DNA from: Candidatus Babeliales bacterium
Lineage (GTDB): Bacteria > Babelota > Babeliae > Babelales > JACPOV01
Length of the DNA: 64,000 nucleotides
Direction: 5' to 3'
NCBI GenBank assembly: GCA_036260945.1
Contig: DATALT010000002.1
Location: 995,636 to 1,059,635 of the forward strand
Positions 19,351 through 27,473 of this stretch are shown here, piece by piece. The translations under genes and the position numbers were made by a program. Numbering within the stretch: the stretch's first letter is position 1; the number at the start of each line of letters is the position of its first letter. The notes below the pieces were generated by a model. It was not told the origin of the DNA. It saw nothing but the letters and a program-made list of their open reading frames with translations, and ran no database searches.

Positions 19351-20597
19351 GTTTGCGCATGATAGCTCTGCTGCAATCATTTTTTTCAACAACTTGTTCT
19401 TTAGTATGGTTTTATAAGCCGTTTGATGGGAGATATGTTCATTTAAAGTATGCGCTTGAAGGACTGCGCAAGACTTCGGTTCCATTAGTAGGATTTGATG
19501 GATTTGCATTAATTCCATTTTCAGCAGCTGATGACCCTGGTATTTATTGGCTGATACCCAAAATTGCTTTGATGCTTAATTGCTCGCTTGATGTTGCAAT
19601 TAAACTATTTATGTATGGAGTTCCTGTGCTTTCATCGATGAGTGGGTTGATTGCGTGTTTTTATATGTTTCGTTCAAAATGGCAAAAGGCGGTAGCAATC
19701 ATTGGCTTGTCGGCTATTCTTTTTCTCTCTCTACGCATTGGTGATACCTACATGATATATTCTTCTATAACAGTAGCACTGGTGCCATGGGCGCTTTATT
19801 TATGTACAAACGAAACTAGAATAGGTACGTATTTTAGCTATGGGTTATATGCAGGTTTGTTGATAGGGTTTTCGCAATTCTTTCGCGCCTATTCGGGATT
19901 ATCATCATTGCTATTTATTTTAACTCTTTTTATCGCATGTAAAACGATATCAAAATACAAAAAACTATCGGCACTCACTTTTCTAGCTTTTGGGATGTTG
20001 ATTGCGCACAGTTTTACACGTTATCAAGAGCGCTCGTACCATGAATTTGCAAAAGCAAATTTTAGCGGTCACACCCTCAAGGAATACAAGCATCCATTAT
20101 GGCACATGATCTATATTGGGTTTGGGTTTCTCAAATTTGGAAACATTGACAATATTCGGTTTGAAGACAAATCGGCCGGAGATTTTTTAGAAAAGAAGCG
20201 TATGGGAAATCCTAAGCTCAGTGGAGCTTCTGATGAAGAGATCTTAAAAATAGAGGTGCTTCGCATCATTAGAGAGCAGAATTTTTTTGTTATATTTACC
20301 ATATTTGGGAAGTTTGGGATACTCCTAATGCTTTTCCTATTAGCTGCAAATTTTGGTGCAGCGGTATCTTTGTTTTTTCCCAAACCATTTGCTGTAGAGA
20401 TGAGTTTCATTAATGGGATTTTCTGCAGTGCCATCATGCCAATTATTACGATGCCATTCTTAACTTATTGTCTGGGGTTTATTGCCTTTTCAGTTCTTTA
20501 TGGTGTTATAAGCATTAATTTCTTTCTAGATTCAGTACTGTTGACGAGTGGGTTGCGTCGATCAGTTCTATCAATGAGGAAGGCTGATGGAGTTTAG
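19347..20597 (+). CDS. Polytopic membrane protein, putative GT-C-like, copy 1 of 3
   Basis: 416 residues, GTG overlapping the previous stop (GTGA); an ATG at 19359 is an alternative. About nine or ten hydrophobic segments. It shares with 20587 and 30363 an N-terminal block (YxLxGLxKT, then D-G, then DDxGIY and IPKIA) and a soluble loop with H-x-x-W-H-x-x-Y-x-G-F-G-F-L-x-F. I recognise no named family. Topology, the acidic first loop and its neighbours (GT2 plus methyltransferase) suggest a lipid-linked-sugar-dependent GT-C enzyme or transporter, but this is inference. Confidence 0.75.
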   Translation: MSLRMIALLQSFFSTTCSLVWFYKPFDGRYVHLKYALEGLRKTSVPLVGFDGFALIPFSAADDPGIYWLIPKIALMLNCSLDVAIKLFMYGVPVLSSMSGLIACFYMFRSKWQKAVAIIGLSAILFLSLRIGDTYMIYSSITVALVPWALYLCTNETRIGTYFSYGLYAGLLIGFSQFFRAYSGLSSLLFILTLFIACKTISKYKKLSALTFLAFGMLIAHSFTRYQERSYHEFAKANFSGHTLKEYKHPLWHMIYIGFGFLKFGNIDNIRFEDKSAGDFLEKKRMGNPKLSGASDEEILKIEVLRIIREQNFFVIFTIFGKFGILLMLFLLAANFGAAVSLFFPKPFAVEMSFINGIFCSAIMPIITMPFLTYCLGFIAFSVLYGVISINFFLDSVLLTSGLRRSVLSMRKADGV

Positions 20598-21828
20598 CCC
20601 GGGTCGATATGAAGTGCTCAAATATCTTTTGGCTGGTCTAAAAAAGACCGGAAACTCGCTCATTGAATATGACGGCACAACGTTAACGCCTATTTTTACG
20701 CGAGCCAATTCTGTTGATGATATTGGTTTGTTTATAATTGTCCCGCACATTGCGCATTTTTTTAATATTGCGCTTGATCAGGCGATTGATATCTTTTTTT
20801 ACGGTCTTTGGGGGTTAAGCACTTTCCTTGGAATGATTGGCATTTTTTTGATTTACCGCAAATTTCCTATATACTGTGGCGCTGCTTTAGTCTCACTTAT
20901 AAGCTGCAGCATTTTTAGTCTTTTTTATGTGCGAGAGGTCTATTTTTTATATAGTTTTACTGTCATTGCTTGTGTGCCGATTGCTGTCTACTTTTTTAAA
21001 GAACATATGGCATCTCCTTGGTTTTTTCCAGTTGCATTTATTGGCGGTAGCCTTTGCGGTTTTGCGCATATAATTCGCTCATATTCTGGCTTGGGAGTGG
21101 CTCTCTGGTTTTTAATTTCATTGTGGCTTACCAAAAGCCTTAAATTGCCTTTGTATAAAAAACTTCTATTGTCAGTTTTATTCATTGCGGGCATCTCGTT
21201 TTTTCCTTTATATACAAAAAAGATTGAAAAAGAGAGTACTCAATATTTAACAACGCACATTCCATCATTTTTACCAACAGCGCATGTTCATCCTCATTGG
21301 CATAATTTTTATCTAGGATTTGGATTTTTAGGATTTCTATCTCCTAATGCCATTGAGTACGCGGACGGATGGGCGTTAGACGAGGCTCGCCAAATTATTC
21401 CGGGTATCGATTTTGGTGATGAGCGCTATGATCCAATAGTAAAGAAGCTGGCTTTAAATTTTATGTTGCGCAATCCCCTTTTCATAATCCTTAATCTATG
21501 GTCCAAAATTGGGGTCCTTTTTTATTATTTACTGCGGTACTTACATGTGAGCATTTTTTTTATTTTTAGAAAAATAACCCGAGAGAAATTGATTCCTTTT
21601 TTGTCCGGCTTGGCAGCTTATTCTATTTTTCCCCTGCTTACAGTCCCCGCAAACGCATATACCCTGGGGCTTGTCGTTTTTGCATACATAAACGCACTTA
21701 TTTATTTTACGGATAGGTTTATTGAAGATCCCTTTAGCAAGAGAAAAAAAGTTGTCGTTTTTTCAATTTTTATTCTTTTTTCTTTAATCAATAGTGGAAT
21801 AAAATTCCTATTTTTACATTATCGCTAG
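20587..21828 (+). CDS. Polytopic membrane protein, putative GT-C-like, copy 2 of 3
   Basis: 413 residues, ATG with AGGAAGG upstream, overlapping copy 1 by 11 bases. It carries the same conserved segments: YEVLKYLLAGLKKTG, DDIGLFIIVPHIAHF and HPHWHNFYLGFGFLGF. About ten membrane segments. The tandem position next to copy 1 indicates local duplication. No signal peptide beyond the first membrane helix. Same uncertain function as copy 1. Confidence 0.75.
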   Translation: MEFSPGRYEVLKYLLAGLKKTGNSLIEYDGTTLTPIFTRANSVDDIGLFIIVPHIAHFFNIALDQAIDIFFYGLWGLSTFLGMIGIFLIYRKFPIYCGAALVSLISCSIFSLFYVREVYFLYSFTVIACVPIAVYFFKEHMASPWFFPVAFIGGSLCGFAHIIRSYSGLGVALWFLISLWLTKSLKLPLYKKLLLSVLFIAGISFFPLYTKKIEKESTQYLTTHIPSFLPTAHVHPHWHNFYLGFGFLGFLSPNAIEYADGWALDEARQIIPGIDFGDERYDPIVKKLALNFMLRNPLFIILNLWSKIGVLFYYLLRYLHVSIFFIFRKITREKLIPFLSGLAAYSIFPLLTVPANAYTLGLVVFAYINALIYFTDRFIEDPFSKRKKVVVFSIFILFSLINSGIKFLFLHYR

Positions 21829-21954
21829 TGCACCGGTGTTTCTTTAATGGTTTACTAAAATAAAAGACCTCAGAATGCATTGTAGCATTATAAAAATAGT
21901 GATAGTTTTTCGAATGATTTAATAGATTTTCAATACATTAAAAAAGGGGATAGT

Positions 21955-22650
21955 ATGAAAAAAGCTTTGATCGTTATGATTTTCCTGTTGTTAGCATCAG
22001 TTACACAGAGCGATCAGACACGTCGGTCAACATCTAAGCAAATCCAAACAGTATTTACGAACATATACACTACTGGGGGATGGTATTGTGGGGCTTCATA
22101 TTCGGGTTTGGGGTCGGACCTTTGTCAGACCAGAATAATTCGCGTTGAGATACCAAAGCTCTTGGAAAGGTACAATATAAAGTCGATGGCCGATGCGCCT
22201 TGCGGTGACTTTTATTGGATGAGAGAAGTGCTTCTAGATGTGCAATACATAGGAATTGATATTGTGGAAGAGATTATTGAGAAGAATAAACAACTTTATT
22301 GCAATGATTTAAGAACTTTTCAATCATTGGATATAGTCAATGACGCTCTTCCTAAGGTTGATCTGATTCTATGTCGTGATTGTTTAGTTCATTTGTCAAA
22401 TGAACATGTCGCCAAAGCTTTGAGAAACATAAAAAAAAGTGGGGCGACTTATTTATTGGTAACTAATTTTATGAACACAAGAGAAAACGTAGATATTGCT
22501 ACAGGAAATTGGAGACCAATTAATTTAACTGAAGCGCCTTTTAATTTTCCTGATCCGCTTGAGGTTATTAATGAAGGATGTACTGAGGGTGGTAGAAAAG
22601 CGGGTGATAAAGCATTAGCGCTCTGGAGGCTTGCAGACGTTCAAATATAA
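21955..22650 (+). CDS. Secreted SAM-dependent methyltransferase-like protein (paralog at 16551)
   Basis: 231 residues, ATG with GGGG five to six bases upstream. A textbook signal peptide (MKKALIVMIFLLLASVTQS). The mature part has APCGDFYWM (motif I), YIGIDIVEEII, DLILCRDCLVHLS and WRPINLTEAPFNFPDP, matching the 16551 protein block by block. It is followed ten bases later by the secreted GT32 gene, the same partner pairing as at 15-17 kb in the reverse order. Substrate unknown. Confidence 0.84.
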   Translation: MKKALIVMIFLLLASVTQSDQTRRSTSKQIQTVFTNIYTTGGWYCGASYSGLGSDLCQTRIIRVEIPKLLERYNIKSMADAPCGDFYWMREVLLDVQYIGIDIVEEIIEKNKQLYCNDLRTFQSLDIVNDALPKVDLILCRDCLVHLSNEHVAKALRNIKKSGATYLLVTNFMNTRENVDIATGNWRPINLTEAPFNFPDPLEVINEGCTEGGRKAGDKALALWRLADVQI

Positions 22651-22660
22651 GGAAGAGTTC

Positions 22661-23587
22661 ATGCTATCTTTTTTCGTTTTAGTTTTTGTTGGTTGGGCAA
22701 ATCTATCATTTTCGATTCCTCAATTAGCAGATTTCGATATAGCTTGCGGTAAGGGCGACTCATACTATCAAAGACCTTATGAGAGATGCACCAAGAGATT
22801 TGATGCGCCTGGGAGCTTCAGCTTTAAATGGCTTGGTGGGCAAACGCATGCACAAGCTTTCATCAAATTGAGAGAGATTTTTAATGAAAAATTTCTAAAC
22901 CGTGCACTCATTGAAACAAATACTTATCGGATTCCTCCTATTATTCATATTATTTGGCTCGGCAGCAACCTCCCCGAAAAATATAGTAAATGGGTTAATT
23001 CATGGAAAGCGCATCATCCTGACTGGCAAATTATCCTATGGAATGATGAGCTAGTGAAAAACATTAACCTTTTCAACCAAGATTTATATGACAGAGCAAC
23101 AAATTTTGGTGAAAAATCTGATATCCTCCGATGTGAACTGCTTTTTCAATTTGGTGGTTTATATGTTGATACAGATTTTGAATGCCTCAAGCCATTTGAT
23201 GAGTTGCATAAATATTGTGATTTTTTTGCAGGAATGATCCCAGTTGACGCATTCAGCGTTAACGATGACGGATCAGGCGTGTTGTTGGGGAGTGCTCTTA
23301 TGGGATCGATACCTGGGCACCCTTTTATGGAAACAATGTTGCATAATATGCAAAGATTCAAAAATGAGCCGGGGATTGTTACGCGAACGGGACCATGGCT
23401 TTTAACTCGATCATTTTTTGAATACGCACCAGAAGATCAGCTGATTTCTGTGATATTTCCACCTACCTATTTTTATCCAATAAACAGTCCCTATATTCAG
23501 CAAGCGGGAAAAGGCTATTCGCACAATTATATAAAAAATGAGACCTATGCTATTCATTGGTGGGAGGCGAGCTGGGCAAAAGAGTAA
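22661..23587 (+). CDS. Secreted GT32 (DXD) glycosyltransferase
   Basis: 308 residues from ATG 22661, with AAGGAAGAG just upstream; an in-frame TTG at 22631 would overlap the preceding gene. Signal peptide about residues 1-18. GT32 motifs: IPPIIHIIWLGS, HHPDWQIILWND, NFGEKSDILRCELL and the catalytic DTD at 170-172, then RTGPWLLTR. It is a paralog of the catalytic half of the 15077 protein but lacks its methyltransferase-like tail. GT32 enzymes use nucleotide sugars, so a secreted form needs a donor outside the cell or in a host compartment. Confidence 0.86.
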   Translation: MLSFFVLVFVGWANLSFSIPQLADFDIACGKGDSYYQRPYERCTKRFDAPGSFSFKWLGGQTHAQAFIKLREIFNEKFLNRALIETNTYRIPPIIHIIWLGSNLPEKYSKWVNSWKAHHPDWQIILWNDELVKNINLFNQDLYDRATNFGEKSDILRCELLFQFGGLYVDTDFECLKPFDELHKYCDFFAGMIPVDAFSVNDDGSGVLLGSALMGSIPGHPFMETMLHNMQRFKNEPGIVTRTGPWLLTRSFFEYAPEDQLISVIFPPTYFYPINSPYIQQAGKGYSHNYIKNETYAIHWWEASWAKE

Positions 23588-23668
23588 TGTTTTGGGACTG
23601 ATATTCTCTAGACGGGCCATGGTTATTTTACAGATTTTTGCGGAGAAAACAAAACGAGCCAAATAGAT

Positions 23669-24646
23669 ATGCCTAAAAAAATTATATCGATTATATTACC
23701 AATATTTAATGAATCAGAGAACCTGCCAATTTTGTATAGACAACTGTCAACCGTGCTCGATGCTTTAGCTATGAGATACGAATTTGAAATTATTATGATA
23801 AATGATGGCAGTCGTGATAGCTCATGGAGCATAATTAGTTCGCTTTCTGCTCTTGATAACCGAATTAAAGGGATTTCTTTTAGTAGAAACTTTGGGCATC
23901 AAATTGCCATTAGTGCCGGATATGATTACGCATCCGGCGATGCTATTATTACCATGGACGCAGATCTTCAGCATCCTCCAGAGCTGATTCCAGAACTGAT
24001 AGGTCAATGGGAATCTGGTGCCTATATTGTTTATGTTAGAAATACAGATCCTGTACAGAATTTTTTCAAGAGAATAACATCGAGTTTGTACTATAGTCTT
24101 CTTGATTCGATTGTCTCAATAGAAATTCCGCGGCATATTCAAGATTTTCGTTTAATAGATAAAAAAGTCTTAAGGGTTATTCGGCAGTCAAAGGAGAAAT
24201 CGCCTTATTTGCGTGGCATGGTTGCCTGGACTGGCTATCGATCAGCATTTATTGATGCTCCTTATGCTAAAAGACAGAAGGGCGCTAGTGGCTATTCGCT
24301 CAGCAAAATGATCAAACTAGCATTCGACGGCGTTACGGGGTTCTCGCTCTTTCCGCTTAAAATTGCTAGCTATATCGGGTTATTCGTTATTTTTACCGGT
24401 TTTTTGATGTTTGCCTACGTAACCATCGATGCGCTTTTGTTTCGAGTTCATTATCCTCTGTATAAATGGCTAATTATTGTTGTTTATTTATTTATAGGTA
24501 TTCTTTTTTTGCTTCTCTGGCTTATTGGAGAATACATTGGACGCATATACGAAGAACTAAGGGCACGGCCCCTTTACGTTGTTGCTGATACTAGAAACTT
24601 TGTTTATGAAAAAAATAGTGTAGAGCAAAGAATGCAATGTTTATAA
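23669..24646 (+). CDS. GT2 polyprenyl-phosphate glycosyltransferase, paralog of 17607
   Basis: 325 residues. Begins MPKKIISIILPIFNESEN, with MINDGSRDSS, FSRNFGHQIAI, MDADLQHPP and a C-terminal pair of membrane helices ending EYIGRIYEELRARPLYV. These are the features of bactoprenyl-phosphate glycosyltransferases (GtrB/ArnC/DPM1 type), acting at the cytoplasmic face. Very similar throughout to the 17607 protein, so the two arose by duplication and may use different sugars. It closes the plus-strand run; the next genes are on the minus strand. Confidence 0.9.
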   Translation: MPKKIISIILPIFNESENLPILYRQLSTVLDALAMRYEFEIIMINDGSRDSSWSIISSLSALDNRIKGISFSRNFGHQIAISAGYDYASGDAIITMDADLQHPPELIPELIGQWESGAYIVYVRNTDPVQNFFKRITSSLYYSLLDSIVSIEIPRHIQDFRLIDKKVLRVIRQSKEKSPYLRGMVAWTGYRSAFIDAPYAKRQKGASGYSLSKMIKLAFDGVTGFSLFPLKIASYIGLFVIFTGFLMFAYVTIDALLFRVHYPLYKWLIIVVYLFIGILFLLLWLIGEYIGRIYEELRARPLYVVADTRNFVYEKNSVEQRMQCL

Positions 24647-24883
24647 GCTCTTTGTGGGTCGAAAAAGGTTATACGGCTCACGCGCATTGGGATCAATTAC
24701 AATTATTAGAATCGTGCGAGGAATTATAACTTAATCCTTCGTTGATGATGACCGCTTCTCAGCTCCATTCTGAGTTTGGAATAAAACTTTAAAGAAGGGG
24801 TTATCCATATATAGGACATAAAATATCTTCATGTGTTATCATCCTCCATTCATAGACAAGTTTGATGAATAATTAATCTAGAT
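24647..24883. other. Gene-free stretch after the GT2 gene
   Basis: Part of a 570-base gap (24647-25216) without a credible coding frame. I see no tRNA, terminator or hairpin here. It lies where a gene downstream of the first 97-bp repeat copy (on the minus strand) would have been, so it may be the scar of a lost gene (inference). Confidence 0.4.
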
Positions 24884-24980
24884 CCTTTCTTAAAAATTGC
24901 CGGGCAGATTTTATTAAGCGCGAAGGTATGGAATACACAAATATTTTTACATGCAGATATTAAGCATATCAAAACCGCTT
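24884..24980. repeat. 97-bp exact direct repeat, copy 1
   Basis: Identical over all 97 bases to 26116-26212, with the flanks differing immediately on both sides. It lies in intergenic sequence downstream of the minus-strand gene 25217-26107. Too long for chance; no transposase or terminal inverted repeats are nearby. Confidence 0.95.
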
Positions 24981-25216
24981 TTTTTTACACTGCAGACCCC
25001 TCTTGAACGTCACCGGTTTTATTGATTGTGGATTTTCGTAATATGAAAACTTGAATTAGCTAATTAGCAGCAACAACGGCATATCGGTTTTGAAGTAAAT
25101 CTCTTTTTATTTATTTGGGTGTCAAGTCTGCATAAAAAATTGAAAGCAATTCGCGAAAGCTCGGAAAAATTTTTTTTTAGAATGTCGTAATGCATGATAT
25201 TGATATAGGAGGAGTT
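24981..25216. other. Gene-free stretch with a 12-bp palindrome
   Basis: No credible gene. It contains the perfect palindrome AATTAGCTAATT (25054-25065) and, just before the end of the minus-strand gene, an AGGAGGAG on the plus strand with no start codon behind it, perhaps a relic ribosome site. Confidence 0.4.
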
Positions 25217-26107
25217 TTATTCACTTAGTAAAACATCAACCGATATCCAATGTTCGAACGGCGCGTGCATATAGGAAACATAATAAACTATACCATCAGA
25301 TAAATAGCCGGCAGTATAACTAAATGAGCTTCTGCCCGTCACTAATACGTCCGCAAGTACAAGAGCAGTGTACGTTTGCTCAGCAGCCTCGTTTATGTGC
25401 AAAATTGTGTCTGGCGAAGAAAATTCTTCGAATCGGCAGCTTTCTCCTTGAGAGAATATATGGAACAGCGGATTTTGCGCAGCATAAATTTTTCTTAATT
25501 TTTTTATGATATCAATGTAAACATTATTTGGTATATCTGTGCCATATACCCTATTATCATCGGGATTTGGTCGCCGTATGTGAACTGCTATATTTAAGCG
25601 ATTAACATCGAAATAGTGGGGGATTGTTTTATTAGCTCTGAACGCTTCTTTAATTTTTTTTAGGTTTGAGCATTTCGGGAACTGACGAATATTCGTATCA
25701 AGAAAAGCAGCGTAGTGGTCAGTTTTTAGCTCATATCCGTTTGCGAGAGCTAAATCAATGGTAGGAAAATTGCCAATCATGTTTATCAACTTCTCTCTTT
25801 TTGCAAGAAAATCTGGGTCAGTTGGGCTGCCCCCATAGTTGTGCTCCATTGTGGTGAATGGCCTATAAAAAAAATCAAGATGATTAAGCTCTGCATAAAT
25901 CGCAGCTCCTATAATCTGCTGAACATGAGCCCCAAAGCCATCCCCCCTTTCCATATTGGTAATAGCAATTTTCTTGCGAGTGGTTGCTATTTGATTGACC
26001 TTGCTCTTTTCTTTTTTCTTTTTTCCAAAAGGATTCCAACAGTGTGCCGATTGACTTACAGAGCTTATGACAGCTAATAAACAAAACCACTGCATAAGAT
26101 TTGACAT
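25217..26107 (-). CDS. Secreted fucosyltransferase-like (GT-B) protein, copy 1 of 2
   Basis: 296 residues, ATG preceded by AAAGGAG, which lies partly inside the 97-bp repeat. Signal peptide to about residue 23 (QSAHC), then a basic linker. The core has MERGDGFGAHVQQIIGA and LNIAVHIRRPNPDD. The H-x-R-R motif and the G-F-G-(A/S) N-terminal loop are features of alpha-1,2/alpha-1,6 fucosyltransferases (GT11/GT23/NodZ-type GDP-fucose users). The C terminus has ADVLVTGRSSFSYTAGYLSDG, the second donor-binding region of these folds. Family assignment is by motif only. It is paralogous to 26437-27279. Confidence 0.75.
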   Translation of the reverse strand: MSNLMQWFCLLAVISSVSQSAHCWNPFGKKKKEKSKVNQIATTRKKIAITNMERGDGFGAHVQQIIGAAIYAELNHLDFFYRPFTTMEHNYGGSPTDPDFLAKREKLINMIGNFPTIDLALANGYELKTDHYAAFLDTNIRQFPKCSNLKKIKEAFRANKTIPHYFDVNRLNIAVHIRRPNPDDNRVYGTDIPNNVYIDIIKKLRKIYAAQNPLFHIFSQGESCRFEEFSSPDTILHINEAAEQTYTALVLADVLVTGRSSFSYTAGYLSDGIVYYVSYMHAPFEHWISVDVLLSE

Positions 26108-26115
26108 TTGAATTC

Positions 26116-26212
26116 TCCTTTCTTAAAAATTGCCGGGCAGATTTTATTAAGCGCGAAGGTATGGAATACACAAATATTTTTACATGCAGATATTAAGCAT
26201 ATCAAAACCGCT
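26116..26212. repeat. 97-bp exact direct repeat, copy 2
   Basis: Identical to 24884-24980. This copy forms the 5' flank of the minus-strand gene 25217-26107, starts within its ribosome-binding region and probably includes its promoter. Confidence 0.95.
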
Positions 26213-26436
26213 ATTCAAGATCTTGATAAAAGTTGGTTCTTTTTTATTAAACTCATAAAGAGTTCTTTATCAACACATAAGGTTTTAGCGGTATTGCGTG
26301 CATAGCGTTAATGAAAGTTGTTTCGCTGATGGATCGATTGGGTTCAAGAATGACGGTGCAGCAGGCCTGAAAAGATCTCGATTAAAAAATATTTTTGAAG
26401 ATTTTTGATAAACAGTCCATTGCCGGGTGGGCTTCG

Positions 26437-27279
26437 CTACTCCTTTAATAGATCGTCAACTGGTATCCAATGAGGCAATGGAGCATGTGCATAAGAAATA
26501 TGATAAATGGTGCCATCTGACAAATATCCTGCAGTATAGCTAAATGAACTTTTTCCAGTGACTAAAACGTCTGCGAGAACCATCGAGGTGAAGGTATCTT
26601 CGATAGATTCGTTTAAGTGAAGAATAATGTCCGGCGAGTTAAACTTCCCAAAGTTCTGAATATCGCCTTGTGAGTAAAGGTGGAACAATGGTGTTTTGGA
26701 GGCGTAAATTACTCTTAATTTATCAATAACTCTTATATAAATATCGTCCGGCACGTCAGTTCCATATGACCAAATATCATGTGGGTTAGGCCTTCTCAAA
26801 TGGAGTGCGATATTCAGTTTTGCGGTGTCAAAATAATTATTTGCATCTTTATTTTCTCTAAATATTTTTTTGATTTTTTTTAGGGCGTTGCTATTCGCGC
26901 ATGCAATAGTGTTCGCATCGAAGAAAGCCAAGTAATTTGCGGTCTGAATCTTATAGTTTTTTTTAATTGCTTCATCGATCGTTTCGAAATTTCCGATAAA
27001 GTTTATAAGTTGTTCTTTTTTTTGGATAAAATTGGGATCATTATTATAATTATGCTCCATTATTTTGAATGGTGTATAAAAGAATTCTTTATTATTTAAT
27101 TCGGCATAAATCGCTGTGGTTAGGATAATCTGAAATTGAGCTCCAAAGCCATCAGTTTTTTCGCAATTTGTTATTACTTCTTTCAGGCGATCTTGTTGCG
27201 TATTGGTCATACATTCGATTTGTTCTTGCATAAAAGCCAGAATGAGGAATAGGTACCTAAGAAACGATTTCTTGTGCAT
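26437..27279 (-). CDS. Secreted fucosyltransferase-like (GT-B) protein, copy 2 of 2
   Basis: 280 residues, AGGATAGTG-type site before the ATG. Signal peptide of about 24 residues (IECM boundary). It shares with copy 1 the TDGFGAQFQIILTTAIYAEL loop, MEHNYNNDPNF, LNIALHLRRPNPHD (H-x-R-R motif), HLYSQGD and ADVLVTGKSSFSYTAGYLSDG. All key blocks are intact, so both copies are probably active. It may transfer fucose or another deoxyhexose. Located between its paralog and the flippase-GT4 fusion, all on the minus strand. Confidence 0.75.
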   Translation of the reverse strand: MHKKSFLRYLFLILAFMQEQIECMTNTQQDRLKEVITNCEKTDGFGAQFQIILTTAIYAELNNKEFFYTPFKIMEHNYNNDPNFIQKKEQLINFIGNFETIDEAIKKNYKIQTANYLAFFDANTIACANSNALKKIKKIFRENKDANNYFDTAKLNIALHLRRPNPHDIWSYGTDVPDDIYIRVIDKLRVIYASKTPLFHLYSQGDIQNFGKFNSPDIILHLNESIEDTFTSMVLADVLVTGKSSFSYTAGYLSDGTIYHISYAHAPLPHWIPVDDLLKE

Positions 27280-27473
27280 TTCACTATCCTTTTTTTGTTT
27301 CGGTACTGCTAAAAATTAGGACAATTTTTAAATATGGAATCTTAAGCATTGCTAAAGTAAAATTATTCTAAACTATCTCTTTTTAGGCAAGCAATTTGTA
27401 CGAACTAAGGAGGATTCGCAAAAAGTTCTTCTTATTGGTGTGTCCTTGATGAAAATGATAAGATTGTGCTGTC

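Noticed and set aside
25054..25065. AATTAGCTAATT palindrome as an operator or integration site
   Set aside because: A single A/T-rich palindrome in a gene-free stretch without other signals; chance is sufficient.
24884..26212. CRISPR or insertion-sequence explanation for the 97-bp repeat
   Set aside because: Only two copies, more than a kilobase apart around a functional gene, no spacers, no terminal inverted repeats and no transposase.
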